A stretch of 64,000 nucleotides of DNA from Physcomitrium patens (lineage: Eukaryota > Streptophyta > Bryopsida > Funariales > Funariaceae). Position 1 is the stretch's first letter, and each line of letters starts with the position of its first letter. The notes beneath the pieces are model-generated. The model saw nothing but the letters and a program-made list of their open reading frames with translations. It had not been told where the DNA came from and searched no databases. Made by a program: the position numbers and the translations under genes. Positions 33,780 to 45,469 of the stretch are shown here, piece after piece. The stretch lies in assembly GCF_000002425.4 (NCBI RefSeq), contig NC_037253.1, forward strand, positions 19,167,602 through 19,231,601. Direction: 5' to 3'.

Positions 33780-34620
33780 CATATAATGGATCCGCTATGT
33801 GAGCAAAATGAGGGATCCAGATTCGATAAAATACACATGCACCCAAAAACCTGCGAACCTCTGTTAAAGAACCACAATCCTCTTTCATCCTTCCAATTGC
33901 ATCAACTTTAGTCGGATCTGGTTTTCTTCCATAAGATCCGCATGAATGTCCAACAATTACAACCTCTCGCACTCCAAATACGGACTTCATACCCGATAAT
34001 GTAAGATGAACTTCTCCAAGCCGAGTTAAAATCTTTTCACAATCTTGTATATGATCAACAACATATCTGCGACACCCCCTCGTATCAAAAGTTTCATCCT
34101 TGTCTCCTTCTTTGTACCCTTTTATAGGAACATCATCCAGAAAAGGCATAGTCTTTTCCGGGATAAAATCTCTCAATACCTTATTCATCCCATTCATCAT
34201 ATGCGCAACTGAGTTGGTCGCGCCTTGAGGAAGAGTGCACATTCTAACCAACCCAAGCGGTGTCCTCATCGTTGTCATATCTCTACTTCCTTCGACAAGT
34301 TGAAATTGATCATAACCTGAATACAAATCATCCATTGAATAGATCGCCCTTCCAGCAAACGCCTCAGCAAATTCATCCACAATAGGTCCAATTCCTGCAT
34401 TCCTGACAGTTACAGCATTCACCGGCTGCATATCTTGAATAAACCGTAGTGACCCATTCTTCTTAGGTACCGTAAACCATCGACTAGAATACGGCGCAAA
34501 TAAAGGTTCCAATATTTTCATCTTTATCTTTTCTTTCAATAGTTCCATCAATTTAGGTAAATGTGCCCTCGGTACTGGAATCGGTCTTAGATTCCAAGGT
34601 ACATGCGGTACAGTGAAGAT
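33780..34620 (-). pseudogene. Element B reverse transcriptase region with FLDD box
   Basis: Fingers and palm motifs in order: YSSRWFTVPKKNGSLRF (near 34490), SMDDLYSGYDQFQL (near 34330), MRTPLGLVRMCTLPQGATNS (near 34250) and the catalytic MPFLDDVPIKG (near 34145). LGACVFYRIWIPHFAHIADP follows in the thumb/connection near 33810. The FLDDVPIKG box and the ATNSVAHM segment are unlike the YxDDIL...GAP/NAP forms of most plant gypsy elements and recall elements common in fungi. Confidence 0.9.
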
Positions 34621-35339
34621 AACCATAGGTGTTATAATATTTGGATCCACACACCTAATTTCATGAGATTCGAAGGCAAACGATCTACCTTGTTTAGCCA
34701 ACATCTTTTTAAAGCAAGTAATTTCCTCCGGCAATAAAGAACCATCAGAACCAATCTTCAATTCTTCAAAAGTCTCTTCAGTAAACTGATGTCCAATACT
34801 CATTGGATCTCTTAAACTTGCTTCTTTTGATGCTTCTCCCATTTGTTCTTTAGAATCCTCTGGTAATGGTCCGGCAACAGGCTTTACCTTCTTATCTGCC
34901 GTTTTATATCTCATCTCTACTGTGACTTCTGGTGCTTGAAAAGATTCAAGCATGGTATAAACCTCTCTCGAATGAATCTCAACAATCTTATCATTATCCC
35001 CTAATCCAATAGATGTAATCAATTCCAATGAATCTTCGAGCCCATTTTCTTCATAAACACCCAAAATCCTCTCATCATCTTGCAATGTACCTATCTTGCG
35101 TAACTGTCCTTCAATATCATATAATCTTTTTCTTTCTTTTCTTTTAAAATCATCAACTTTCTTATACATAATATTTCCATTCTCCAATATACCAATAAAA
35201 CTCGCATCAAAGGCACCTTTCTCTCGCGAGAGTACCTCTTCTTCTGTACCTCCATAATCTCGCTTTACAGTGGTACCTCCCCAAAATCCTTAAATCCTTC
35301 AACAATCTTTGGCAATGGTTTCTCCCTCAACCTATCTCG

Positions 35340-35800
35340 ATTGCGTTCATGGTTAGGAGGTACTGTTAGAAATTGTACAGCTTTCCTCCCATCTTCGCTC
35401 CGTACCCTTGCATAAGCAGAACCATCGTCAAATACCTTTGTTTCCATCCGTGTTGCCGTGATATAAGATTGTCCTAAAATCAACGGATAAGTCGTTGTAT
35501 CTTGAACGAAGAAATGTTGCTCCGTAGCAACATCCCCAATCCGAATTTTGACATCTGGACAAGCTCCATATAATTCGCCTCGTGTGTTATTAGCTGCTCG
35601 TATTGCCCATCCATGTTCCATATCAATAGGCCATTTTTGCTTCTTATAAAGATCTTTAGACATGAGATTTATTTCAGAACCATGGTCCACCAAAGCAACT
35701 ATTGGTTCTTCTATATCTCCTACCTTCACCAATACCTCAGTAGTTGCCCTTGCCCAATGCTTTCGAGTATAATGGCTCAAAGTTTCCATTTCTTTGTCAC
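35340..35800 (-). pseudogene. Element B aspartic protease region
   Basis: Active-site box LVDHGSEINLMS near 35700, a WAIRAANN stretch, then EQHFFVQDTTTYPLILGQSY near 35500 as the flap/C-terminal strand, and a conserved KVFDDGSAYARVRS tail near 35410. The DHGS box replaces the usual DTGS. The same words, much decayed, are in relic P. Confidence 0.87.
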
Positions 35801-36169
35801 TAGAATCTTCGAAACGTACTCGCTGATTATACCCATTCTTTTCATTTGTTGGTTGCTTGTAACCAATATCAACCTCTTCTTCATCTCTACATATTCTTGC
35901 ATCAATAGCATGACTCATTCCAGTTTCGCTCATTAATTACCTCTTTCGCTTAATGCTGTCAATGATAACATCATGAAACTCCTTCTTTGCAATTCTCAAG
36001 ACTTCTTTCAATGTGAATTCCACCTTAGCGTTTAATATACGTTCTTCCAACACCCCTTTCAAATTTGTTGCCGCTTCAATGTCAGAAAGTAGCTTATAAG
36101 CAATTGATTTGCCCTTATCTTTTGTCTCCGTTGTTTTTTCTCCCAATGATGCTGAGGTATCCTTTACAG

Positions 36170-37640
36170 GCAATTCTTGTGAAGCTGCCTCCGGAGCCTT
36201 GTCTCCTCGAGTTTGCCTCTTAAAAAAATTTCCTTCTCTAGTATCATCAAAATCTCCTCGTCTTTTTCTTCCATCAAAGCTTCATGTTGGCTCTTAGCAA
36301 TATATGCATGAACTGAAAGAGACTCAACGGGATCCTCCCAACGTGTTCTTCCTCGTATTGTAGCTGCAGTTCTCAATAACGCTTCTCGAGGTAATTTCCC
36401 TTCTTGCATTGTAGAAACGGCAGAAGCCCAAAACTCACTAGTTTCCGTACTTCCACCAATTTCATCATCTACTCTAGCACCATAACTTGCACTTTCTCGT
36501 GCTACTATTTCATGCCCTTTTAAGTAATCTTGAACCAATGCTCTCATTCCTCCCTTGCCAAAATTGGTTTGAAGAAGATCCTCCCTATCTTTCAATGCTA
36601 TCTTCCTATCTTTCCAGCAAATAATTCCCTGCCGTATCATATTATTAAATTCATTGCAATCTTTTCTAGTGTGTGAAGCATCATCATACCAAATGCATCT
36701 TTGTACATATCCTTGTTTTGAAACATTCTTCGAATTGTTTATAGAAGTATTCTCTTCAAGTCTTGCCAATTTGATTTGAAGATCTCGCATTCCTCGTATA
36801 ATTTCTTCCATATCCATATCTGCTTTCTTTGACAAGGATGTCGAAGGTTGAATTGAAGGCATTGTCGGTGGTGTAGTACGTACTGGAGCTTTGGGTGCTT
36901 GTACTTGTTTCGGAATATTACTCCTATCCTTCCTCCTTTCTTTTTTTGTAAGCAACCCCACCGCATCTTCAACGTTCTTCCACTTCGTTTTCAATCCTTC
37001 ATCTTCTTCTTTGTCTTCAAGAAGGGGTTCTAATTTCTCTTGCAATTCTCCATCAGCAGCTTGAAGAAATAGATCAACTTTGTTCGGCTCCAATGTCAAT
37101 TTTTCTACCTTCGATAATTGAGAGTACTGCCTCTCAAATTCCCTTAGTAGCTCTGTTGCTTGCAAATTCTTATTGGGCCGTTCAATCCATCCCAGAAACA
37201 GCTTCTTAGTAACGCGATCAGCATCTTCCAAGAAATATTCGTCTTTCAATGCATGTGAAAAATCCTCCCATGAATTCCCACAACGATCCGTAATCGATGT
37301 AATGTGGTCCCTTATCTCCGGTATCGTGGCAAGTCCAAATAGTGCAACCATTTTCTTCTCAGAAACTCGATTTAATTCCATTTCACGAACATAATATCTT
37401 AAATACCTTGAAATATTCCTCCCATCAAATTGATCAATTTTATTGACCACTGCTTGCAATGCTTTGGTTGCCAAAGCTTCCTTCCGATCATTGCTTTGCT
37501 GTTGCTGCATTGACAATGAGAAGGCTTGAAACAAACTAGCAATAGACGGATCCATGTGCATACCTTGTCCTTTAGAAGTCTCTCCACTAGAAACTTCTCC
37601 CAAAAATCCTTCAAAATTTTTATTTTCGTTTTCCATAAAA
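36170..37640 (-). pseudogene. Element B gag region
   Basis: Begins with MENENKNFEGFLGEVSS just inside the primer site. The helical capsid-like part (about 37.45-37.05 kb) contains YLRYYVREME and GNSWEDFSHALKDEYF. A zinc-knuckle-like segment with HTRKDC lies near 36665, followed by TNFGKGGMRALVQDY near 36540. The C-terminal part is rich in K and E. It would form the particle shell and bind element RNA. Confidence 0.88.
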
Positions 37641-37686
37641 ATAAAGATAAAATCAACCGAAATCCAATACGTTCTACCTCAAGCTT

Positions 37687-37703
37687 TCACGTCGGGTTCA
37701 CCA
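37687..37703 (-). other. Primer binding site of element B
   Basis: Minus-strand TGGTGAACCCGACGTGA starts four bases inside the 5' LTR. TGG would pair with the CCA end of a tRNA. I could not name the tRNA with confidence. Confidence 0.7.
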
Positions 37704-37707
37704 CTTA

Positions 37708-38973
37708 TGTCGTATTACGTGCTTTCCTGCTCGAGAACGCGTCGGGCATCTGGCTGTAGAAGGTAGTATGGAGATTCGCCGATAGTCAAGCAGTCTATCA
37801 GTTTTTGACTGCTGAAATATAAACGACTGCAACAATGTACCGTAAATCTATACGGGTGCTCTTGGACTGCTTGTCGAAGTCCTTTTTGCCCCAGCCGGTA
37901 GGTCTCTTGACGTTACAGAAAACCCCGTACAACCCAAACTGTTAATCTTCAATACCGCTTTGTACTTACGATCTTGTATCCACTGACTGTCTTGTTAGAT
38001 TAATCCAATAAATTTCATTCATTCCGCATACTCAATCCTATAGACACCCTTTTAATCCTTCAATCACAGACGTAACTCGATTTCACAAAACAGTCAAGAG
38101 TATTCAAACCCACTTCATTTAAAAATCCCGATTCACCATTACAACACTAACTTCAGCAGCGATTGCCTCAGTCTTCTCAAAACTCTACGAAGAAGAAAAA
38201 TCCAAATTCTATGTCTTTCCTTCTCCGACCCGATTTCCCCTCAAAAAAAAAAAACCCACACCCCTCCAAAACTATATCCCCCCTAACCTTATCCTCTGAA
38301 TTTCTTCAATCTTCCGTCTTAGATCCGGAATTGGCTCCCACCTCAAGCTTGGATCCGAAATTGGCTCTCACCTCAACTTGGATTCGAAATTGGCTCTCGC
38401 CGCCAAGCTTTCTCCTCCGTTTTTACCTTTAAGAAATCCATTTACCGAAAACAACGTTCCCTGAGACGCCACAGAGAACAGGACAGCCTAAAACAGAATC
38501 GAACCTCGTAATCGGGACTACATTGAGTCGCCCGACCAATTCAGGTCCTATATTGGGAAAGATGCCCGTAGTAACCTGGATGTTCCCGTAATTGGGTCAA
38601 ATTGGTCCTCGCGTCAGATTGGCTAAGACCCGTAGTAAGACCTGGATTTCCCGTAACTAGACTGCATTGGGTTGCCCCACCAATACAAGTCTCATATTGG
38701 GTAAGAGGACCCGGATTGGATTATCGAAATTGGATCCAATTGGCTCCTTGAACCCGTCGTGTGAATTGGTCCTTTTCTTCCTGCTGACTCCCGTTATTGG
38801 AATCGAACGGGGCATTCCAGTATGCCCCGGCTGACTGTAACGGAGTCACTGAACCTGACCACTCAGTATTTGTACTGGAGTTGGTCGATGCTCCCAATAT
38901 TCGAGGTAACTGAATATTAATAAAATTCCCCTTTCTTTTTATTTTCACTGTATACTCGTGTTACAACACGACA
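37708..38973 (-). repeat. 5' LTR of element B
   Basis: 1266 bp, plus-strand TGTCGTATTACGTG to CAACACGACA. Same tandem CCAATT block as the other LTR, near 38322-38405. Confidence 0.95.
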
Positions 38974-39182
38974 ACGTAATATGACAATGGCTAAGTTGAG
39001 TGGAATCTAGGGTTTAGTTAGATGAAGTAAAGATGAATGAAAATGAAATTGAGTCACAATGGATGTAAATTCTATCTTTAACTAAAGATTGTTGGAAGTG
39101 AGAGGCATGTCATTCTATACTTCTCTTGTCTTTAAGCTTAATGATTTCTACTTACTTTTGTCTTGCTTATTTTATTTCTTCA
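38974..39182 (+). repeat. Right half of the J LTR
   Basis: Words such as TTGGAAGTGAGAGGCATGTC match the G LTRs, and it ends TTTCTTCA just before the primer site, as in G. Confidence 0.68.
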
Positions 39183-39185
39183 ATA

Positions 39186-39200
39186 GATTATGGGTCTACA
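39186..39200 (+). other. Primer binding site of copia J, half-tRNA type
   Basis: GATTATGGGTCTAC, three bases after the LTR end. Matches the G and E sites and fits the initiator tRNA-Met anticodon arm. Confidence 0.65.
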
Positions 39201-39676
39201 CACATTTGATTGTGTTTCTCAAGTAAGTTGAAGTTATTTGCTAGTTGTTGCTCTTATGTGGAATAGATCTTATGGTGTTTACTGATATTAGGGTTTCTAT
39301 GATCTATCTTGTATTTTGGCTTGTAAAGATTCTGATTTGGATCTTATAAATCCCTAACATCTGTTTGAAGGTTCTTAATTCCTAGAATTGAGTGATTAAT
39401 ATCTTATACAAAGACCTTGATAGTGTCTTTGGTATTGTAGAAGTTTTAGTGAGAAAGTGAGTTTTATGAATTAAAAAACTTGATAGTGAGGTTGATTGGA
39501 GTCCACATACTTGTTAGAAGCTTTGAAATTTAAGTTGGGAGTGTTTGGAGTGAAGAAACACTCATTTATTCATAAGAAGGCATTCTCAGATTTTGCTAAT
39601 ACAAAATTATTTTGGTGATTTTAAGCACACAGAGATTCTTTTTTTTGATATTTTTTGATAAGACCTGTTCTTTAAC

Positions 39677-40987
39677 ATGTCTTCTAATAAGGGTGAAGGT
39701 TTAAGAGTGATTGAGAAGTTTAAAGGTGACAATTTCTACCATTGGAATGTAAAAATGGAACTTTTGTTGGCATCTTTGGACCTTTGGGATATTGTAGATG
39801 AAAGAGAAGAGCCTCCAAGCATGCATGTTGATGCTAAGGAGAGGAAGGACTTTACAAGATGTGAAAAGAAGGCTTTTGGTATGATTGCCACCAATTTGGA
39901 TGAAACCAATTTTTCTCACATCATCTCTTGTAAAGGACCAACAGAAGCATAGAAGACCCTATACAACATATATGAGAGTAAGAACTTATCTCATATCATC
40001 TTTACAAGGAAGAAATTCTTCACTTGTAAGATGGAAGAAGGTAATGACCTCATAGCTCATGTCAATAAGATAAAGGCCCTTATTAATCAACTTGTAATTG
40101 TTGACAAGCCTTTAGAAGAGAGTGATATTGTCATGACCTTACTTTATTAGCTTTTCTGAGTCCTATAACTACTACATTGTGGCATTAGAGTCCATCAAAC
40201 TAAAAGAGCTCACAATGGATTATGTGATGATAAGACTTTCTCATGAAGTATCTAAGAGGAAAGAAAAAGAGCCTCAAAGTGAGGAATTAGCTCTCTTTTT
40301 AAGAAAAGGCAAGGAACGTTATTCTAATGAATGTGGCAATGCAAGAACTTGCTTTATTTGTGGAAAATCAAGCCATTTTGTTAGAAATTGCTACAAGGCT
40401 AAGAAAGAAGATAAAAAAAGTATATACAATGCTTGTAATGAATATGGAGGTGATGATTATGCATTCATGGCAAGTGAAGGTACTTCCATGGCTACCATGT
40501 CCAAGTGGATTGTTGATTCAGGTGCCACCAAGCACATGACTCTATATAAGTATTCATTTGACATTTATGAAGAAATTTCAGCAACAAATATAGTCATGGA
40601 AGACAATGGCTTAGTATAAGCTATTGGAATGGGCTCTATTATAGTAGAGATTGTTGTAAAAGGCCAAACAAAGAGGATCAGATTGAAAGACGTCTTACAT
40701 GTGCCAAAGATGAAGAAAAATCTCTTCTCGATGAGTAAATTTGTTTCACATGGTTATAAAGTATAATCTAATAAGAATAGATGTTTTGTGAAGACATTGA
40801 AAAGACATAATGTTGCAAAGGGCTTTAGAAATGGCAACCTAGATTTCATCAAGTGTAAGAAGGTGAATGAAATTGAAGTGGCGGTATTTATTGAATTTCT
40901 TCAAGTTCAAGACAAGTTTGGCATTTGGCATTGATGCCTTGGTCATTTGAATGCCAAGAGCATGAAGGAGCTCGAATCCATAATAAG
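39677..40987 (+). pseudogene. Element J gag, protease and integrase N-terminus remnant
   Basis: Gag starts near 39677 with MSSNKGEGLRVIEKF, FYHWNVKMELLLASLDLWD and the KAFGMIATNLDE helix. CFICGKSSHFVRNC (CX2CX4HX4C) near 40350 is the zinc knuckle. The protease box WIVDSGATKHMT near 40505 is canonical. DVLHVPKMKKNLFSM and a diverged integrase zinc region with LGHLNAKSMKELE close the stretch at the inserted solo LTR. Broken. Confidence 0.86.
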
Positions 40988-41314
40988 TGTAGAATAGGTA
41001 AATAAACTTTGTGATTGGTAAGCTTGATGCTACCTCTTTGTTTTCTTTGGTTTTATTATTTGCTTATGAAGAATTGTGATTGAGAGAAGTATTGTTGAAT
41101 CGATAGTCGTAGAATGGATTATGTGTTGAATCAAGATGGAAGTAGTAAGCCTTGGTATTTTGTAGTTTGATAATTGATTTCAAATAGCCAGAATATAGCC
41201 AATTGTGACACTAACAGATCCAATTCATATAACCAATCTTTCCCAATGTTCGAACCCACCTCTATTAGTTCAATTGCTTTGGTATATCAAAGCTTGAATG
41301 CAACAAGAATAACA
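40988..41314 (+). repeat. Short solo LTR (327 bp) of the D family in copia J
   Basis: Starts TGTAGAATAG and ends AATAACA, with the family block TAAGCTTGATGCTACCTC near 41020. Flanked by ATAAG (40983-40987) and GTAAG (41315-41319), a five-base target duplication with one change. Copia integrase sequence resumes afterwards (ISHNAMTLACEGYM). Less than half the length of the other family LTRs. Confidence 0.8.
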
Positions 41315-41480
41315 GTAAGTCACTTAGATCATGGTCATATAAGCCACAATGCTATGACACTTGCTTGTGAAGGTTATATGATTAGTGATAAGTCTTCTCA
41401 ACTATCTATATTATCCCATACTAGAGTAAGTAGACCACTTTATTATTTAATTATTATTGAAGCTTTCATAACTCCCTTCA

Positions 41481-41890
41481 AATAAAATATTTAAAATATT
41501 GACATGGATTTGTTCCTATCTCTAATAAAATTGCCAAACATTGAAAATCTCTTCAAAAGTCATGATTTCAAACATGTTGTATCTCGCCATCTATTTGAAA
41601 AAAGGCATGTTATTTTTAAAGATCTTCATCTCAATTACATCATCTTAAAAGTTGTGACAATTACAATAAGTCAACAAATGATAGTTCTTAAATTGAATTA
41701 GCGAGTTGTTGATTCTCCATCTCTTAAATATCTCAAATATATAAGAGCTACAAATAAGGATAAAAGATAGAATATTATCTTCTCTAGTTTTTTTTTTTTT
41801 TTTTCTTTTATGACAAAGATTATAAGATTAATTTATTTACAAATAGAAAAAAGTCCAAGCCTATGATAGTCCAACTTGTGACAACAATAT
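41481..41890. other. Unassigned stretch with a poly-T run
   Basis: Copia J can no longer be followed. A run of about 15 T lies near 41800. No domain or repeat partner recognised. Confidence 0.5.
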
Positions 41891-44053
41891 TATGAGCTAA
41901 AATAAACCTCTACTAATTGAAAGTTTATTCTAACTCACAATAAGTGAATTAACTATGTGAATTTAAAAAATAAAGCTATTATTTCAATTCTAATCCACTT
42001 ATTACTTGTTCTTCTTAAAACACCAAGTTATTAATCAAAGCCTCTAACATTATTCACATTCACTATGATAATTCACTCTTTAACTTTACACAAAACAATT
42101 CTTTCTTCTACTTCTAATTAGATAATTTGGTTTAGTTTTTTATTTTATTTTATATTATTATTATTATTATTATTATTTTATTAGGTCATTTTTATTATGT
42201 CTTATTATTTTATTATTTTATCATTTTTACTTCTTAAATAATTGATGATAAAAATGATTAATTAAGTTATTATCCTTAATCCATAGTAACAATAAATTTT
42301 TAAAGGTTGGATTAAAAATTAAAAGTTAAAAACTAAAAGTAAATTTTAAAAGTAAAAGTAAAGTAAAAAATTAAAAAAATCAAAAGTTAAAAATCAAAAA
42401 ATAAAAGTAAAAGGGAGAAGTTTAAAAGTTAAAAATTAAAGCCAAAAGTTAAATTTAGAAGTTACAAGTTACTGTAAAAATGAAATAAAAAATAAAAGAA
42501 AAGAAAAAAATAAAATAAAGAGAGGTACCAGCGGAAGTATCTTGACAACCTCTTTTTACTCCAAAATCTACCAAAAATCCAAATTAGCTCCAAATCTAGT
42601 GATGTTTGTTGTGTTGGAAATTTAACTTCAAGGTGCTCTTGCTTTGGAATTTAGGTCGAAATCTACTACCTGAACTACAAGCAATGCTTCTTCAAAGTTG
42701 GATCATTGGACCTGCAGCTACAGCCAACCCCCCTTCACTCAAAAATTTGTTAAAAATTCAAAATTACTAAAATTCAACGAAATTTGTACCAATGGAAGCT
42801 GAGTTTAAAGTTTCTTGTATTCTTAAAATTTAAAAATGATACCATGAAGTGGAACTGAGAAATGTCTTTTCAAATTCGGGTTATTGAAACTACCAAGGCA
42901 GCCACCTCTTTTGCACTCAAAAATTCACCAAAACTTCGGTTCAACTCCAAATTGAGCAAGCCTTAGCTCATTGGAAAGCTAATAACAAGGGCTATGTGAT
43001 GAAAAATCTTCACATACAAATCATAAAAAACCACATACTTATTGAGGAAAATCCGAGGCCCCTCAAACCCTTTTGACTATGGAAATAGTTGGTGACCACT
43101 AATTGCAAAGGGGTGTCTTTTAAACCACAACAAGCACCACCCATGATACAAAACCAATGCTCATATGTTCCTAAAATTCACAATGAGATCTAAGATCAAG
43201 AAAGAAGCAAAAAAATAAGTTTAGGATTAAGGTTGAGACCACACTTTGGCATGGCTTCACCCTCATCAAAAAAAAAAGAGAAAGATGCCTGGGAAACCAA
43301 ACCACTCTTATACAATTGAGTAGTGGCTTGTGAAAGGGCGGCCACATCTCCACACTTGATCTCTAAGATCCCTAATGTAGATCTATGGCCTTCCTTCATC
43401 CAAGAGCTAATTTTATGACTAAGGCTAATGGCTCTTGTAAGTGGGGAAAAAAAACACTTTTTGATAAATCTAACTTAACCATTGTGTTTAAAACATCTTT
43501 TTATGCTAAGATTGATTACTTATATGCATCAATATATGTTCTTTTACAATTTTTATGAAGATTTTTTACATTTAAGGATTTAGGCAATATTTATAAAATT
43601 CTTCAAAAAAATGAGAATTTCATTTTTCTACTTGTACTTTGAAGGAAAGAGTGCTTATCTTATTTTCTTCACTCCACATGATGCATTTGATGCCTCCATT
43701 GCATTTGAAAGGCTTCTATAAATTAGAAAAATTACTTTGCCACTTAGATTTGTTGAATTTGGAAAAAATCTTCAAATCCATCATAATTAAATTTCACTAA
43801 ATTTTCTTTTTTCTTTTTTTGACATTAAGACTACTTCCTTTGTAATTCCTCTACTACTAGCTAACTAAAAAAATATAGTCTTTATAGTTTTTTTCTTACT
43901 AAACTCTATCCTAGATTACATGTTTGCTACTAGCAATTTATTTTCTATTTTTTTCCAAAAGTTCTAATATTAATTCATAAAATTTTTATTTTAAGTAAAA
44001 TAAGTATATTTTTTTATACTAAATATCAAAGTAAGTCAATTTAATGGCTCACA
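41891..44053 (+). repeat. Long LTR-like repeat R1 (2.16 kb)
   Basis: Starts TATGAGCTAAAATAAACC and ends AATGGCTCACA. It aligns with R2 (59162-61273) along nearly its whole length, roughly 90% by eye, plus an extra segment of about 125 bp near 43220-43345. No clear target duplication is seen (AATAT left, TGCCA right). No coding frame. An A-rich, TAAAAG-type low-complexity block lies at about 42300-42520. Confidence 0.75.
42300..42520. repeat. TTAAAAGT-type low-complexity block in R1
   Basis: About 220 bp of irregular repeats of AAAAATTAAAAGTTAAA. The same block lies in R2 at about 59600-59820 and, reversed, in R3 at about 46600-46870. Confidence 0.85.
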
Positions 44054-45469
44054 TGCCACATTGTTTAACTCTTAAGCTCTATAAAATTTAAAAGAAGCCA
44101 TTATGATTTATATAAGTATTTTTTTCAATACTAGAAATTATGTTTTGATACTTCAGTTCAAAGTTAATATTTTTAGTCAATTTGGATGAATTGGGCATCA
44201 AATTAAAAATAATATAATTAAAAATTATTAACAAAAATATTATTCAAAGTACATTAGTTGTCAGATGATAACTCTCATAATATACTGATGATATAAAACA
44301 AAAAAATGTCTTTTTCAAAAATATTTTTTATCTGTATTATTTAAGATTTTATTAATAATATATTTTTTTAAAATTATGATTAAACATTAAGACAAATTTT
44401 TAATGGGATAGACACACCATATTATAAAAGATTTGTTTAATAATTTTTAATGTAAATTATAAGAAAGTATATTTTATTATAAAAATATAATCCTTCTTCT
44501 ACTTCAAGTTTTATTTTTATCTTATAAGTGATTAGATTAAGCATTTGATATTGTATAGACACTCTAACTTACATTTATGTTTTTTAAATATTATTTTGAG
44601 CAAAATTAAAAGATCAAATGATTAGTTATAATTACTTTTGTAATTTTTTACATATCTTTATTAATTTTAATGTTGAGATGATTAATTAATAGATCCAAAT
44701 TAGTTTTTTAGTTAATTATGAATTTTCTTATATTTTTAGGTTACTAATTAGATAGATATTTCTAATTATTAGATTGAATAATTATTAAAATTTTAAGAAT
44801 AGTAAATTTAGAAGGTCTATGATTTTTTTCTTGATTTGGTTCAATTCTCTTTTAGTGCCAAAACTAAAATTTTAGCAAAAAACTTCTTATAATTCTAAAT
44901 AATTATATCTTCAATTAATCCAAAATCTTAATTTCTAACTCCAAGGCTAATCTCTAATTTGACTATGGTTAAAAAAAATTCCTCAAATCTAATTACTCTA
45001 TCTTCATAATTAATTTCAAGATTTTTAAGCTTAAATTCCGTTTTGTAATACAAATGGATTAAAATTTATAAAATATAATTGTTAAATTAATGATGATCTT
45101 TAGAAGATGGAGACAAGCTATTTTTTATGGTGGAATTCCTTTCATAGTAGTTTTTATCACTCTTTGGAGTTGAAGAATGGAAAAAAATTTAAAAAATCAA
45201 AATTCCAAAATCAAAAGCATATTAACTCAAGGCTAAATTGAAATTAGGAGTGGTAATTTGCCAAGAGTTTATACTTAAGGAAGTTCAAATTAAAGAATGG
45301 TGATCATGAAGGCTTTGATGGCAAGAATCTTTTCTGAACTCTTCATTAGGATACTTATAATTAGAATTTTAGTTAAAATTTATAACTAGATTAGCAAATT
45401 AATTGATTTTAATGATTTAGAACTCGAATTTGAGCTTATGAATAGTTAACCTTAGGATATAAATATATT
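44054..45469. other. AT-rich sequence without a recognised feature
   Basis: No coding pattern, repeat partner or RNA gene was recognised. Confidence 0.5.

Larger units (their letters stand above)
30464..38973 (-). mobile_element. Element B: Ty3/gypsy element with both LTRs (8.5 kb)
   Basis: On the minus strand: 5' LTR, primer site, gag, protease, RT, RNase H, integrase with GPY motif, acidic tail, polypurine tract and 3' LTR. All expected parts are present. It is broken by about four interruptions but is the best-preserved element here. LTRs differ at about 39 of 1266 positions by eye (3%), mainly transitions, making it the youngest datable insertion. ACGT stands on both sides (30460-30463 and 38974-38977), a short target duplication. 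It sits in the LTR of copia J. Confidence 0.95.
30258..41480 (+). mobile_element. Element J: Ty1/copia fossil interrupted by element B
   Basis: The 5' LTR is split by B: a left half at about 30258-30463 and a right half at 38974-39182. Primer site, leader, gag, protease and the start of integrase follow from 39186 to 40987. A solo LTR lies at 40988-41314 and a little integrase sequence after it. Same family as E and G. Beyond about 41480 I can no longer follow it. Broken, with many breaks, and incomplete. Confidence 0.75.

Noticed and set aside
42300-42520. Irregular TTAAAAGT repeats as a CRISPR or regular satellite array
   Set aside because: Units vary in length and sequence and there are no unique spacers; it is low-complexity sequence inside a long LTR.
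43171-43399. Two overlapping minus-strand frames in R1
   Set aside because: R2 lacks part of this stretch and keeps no equivalent frame, so coding is unlikely.
41891-44053. R1 as a solo LTR with a target duplication
   Set aside because: Ends match R2, but the flanks AATAT and TGCCA do not agree; kept as an LTR-like repeat without this claim.
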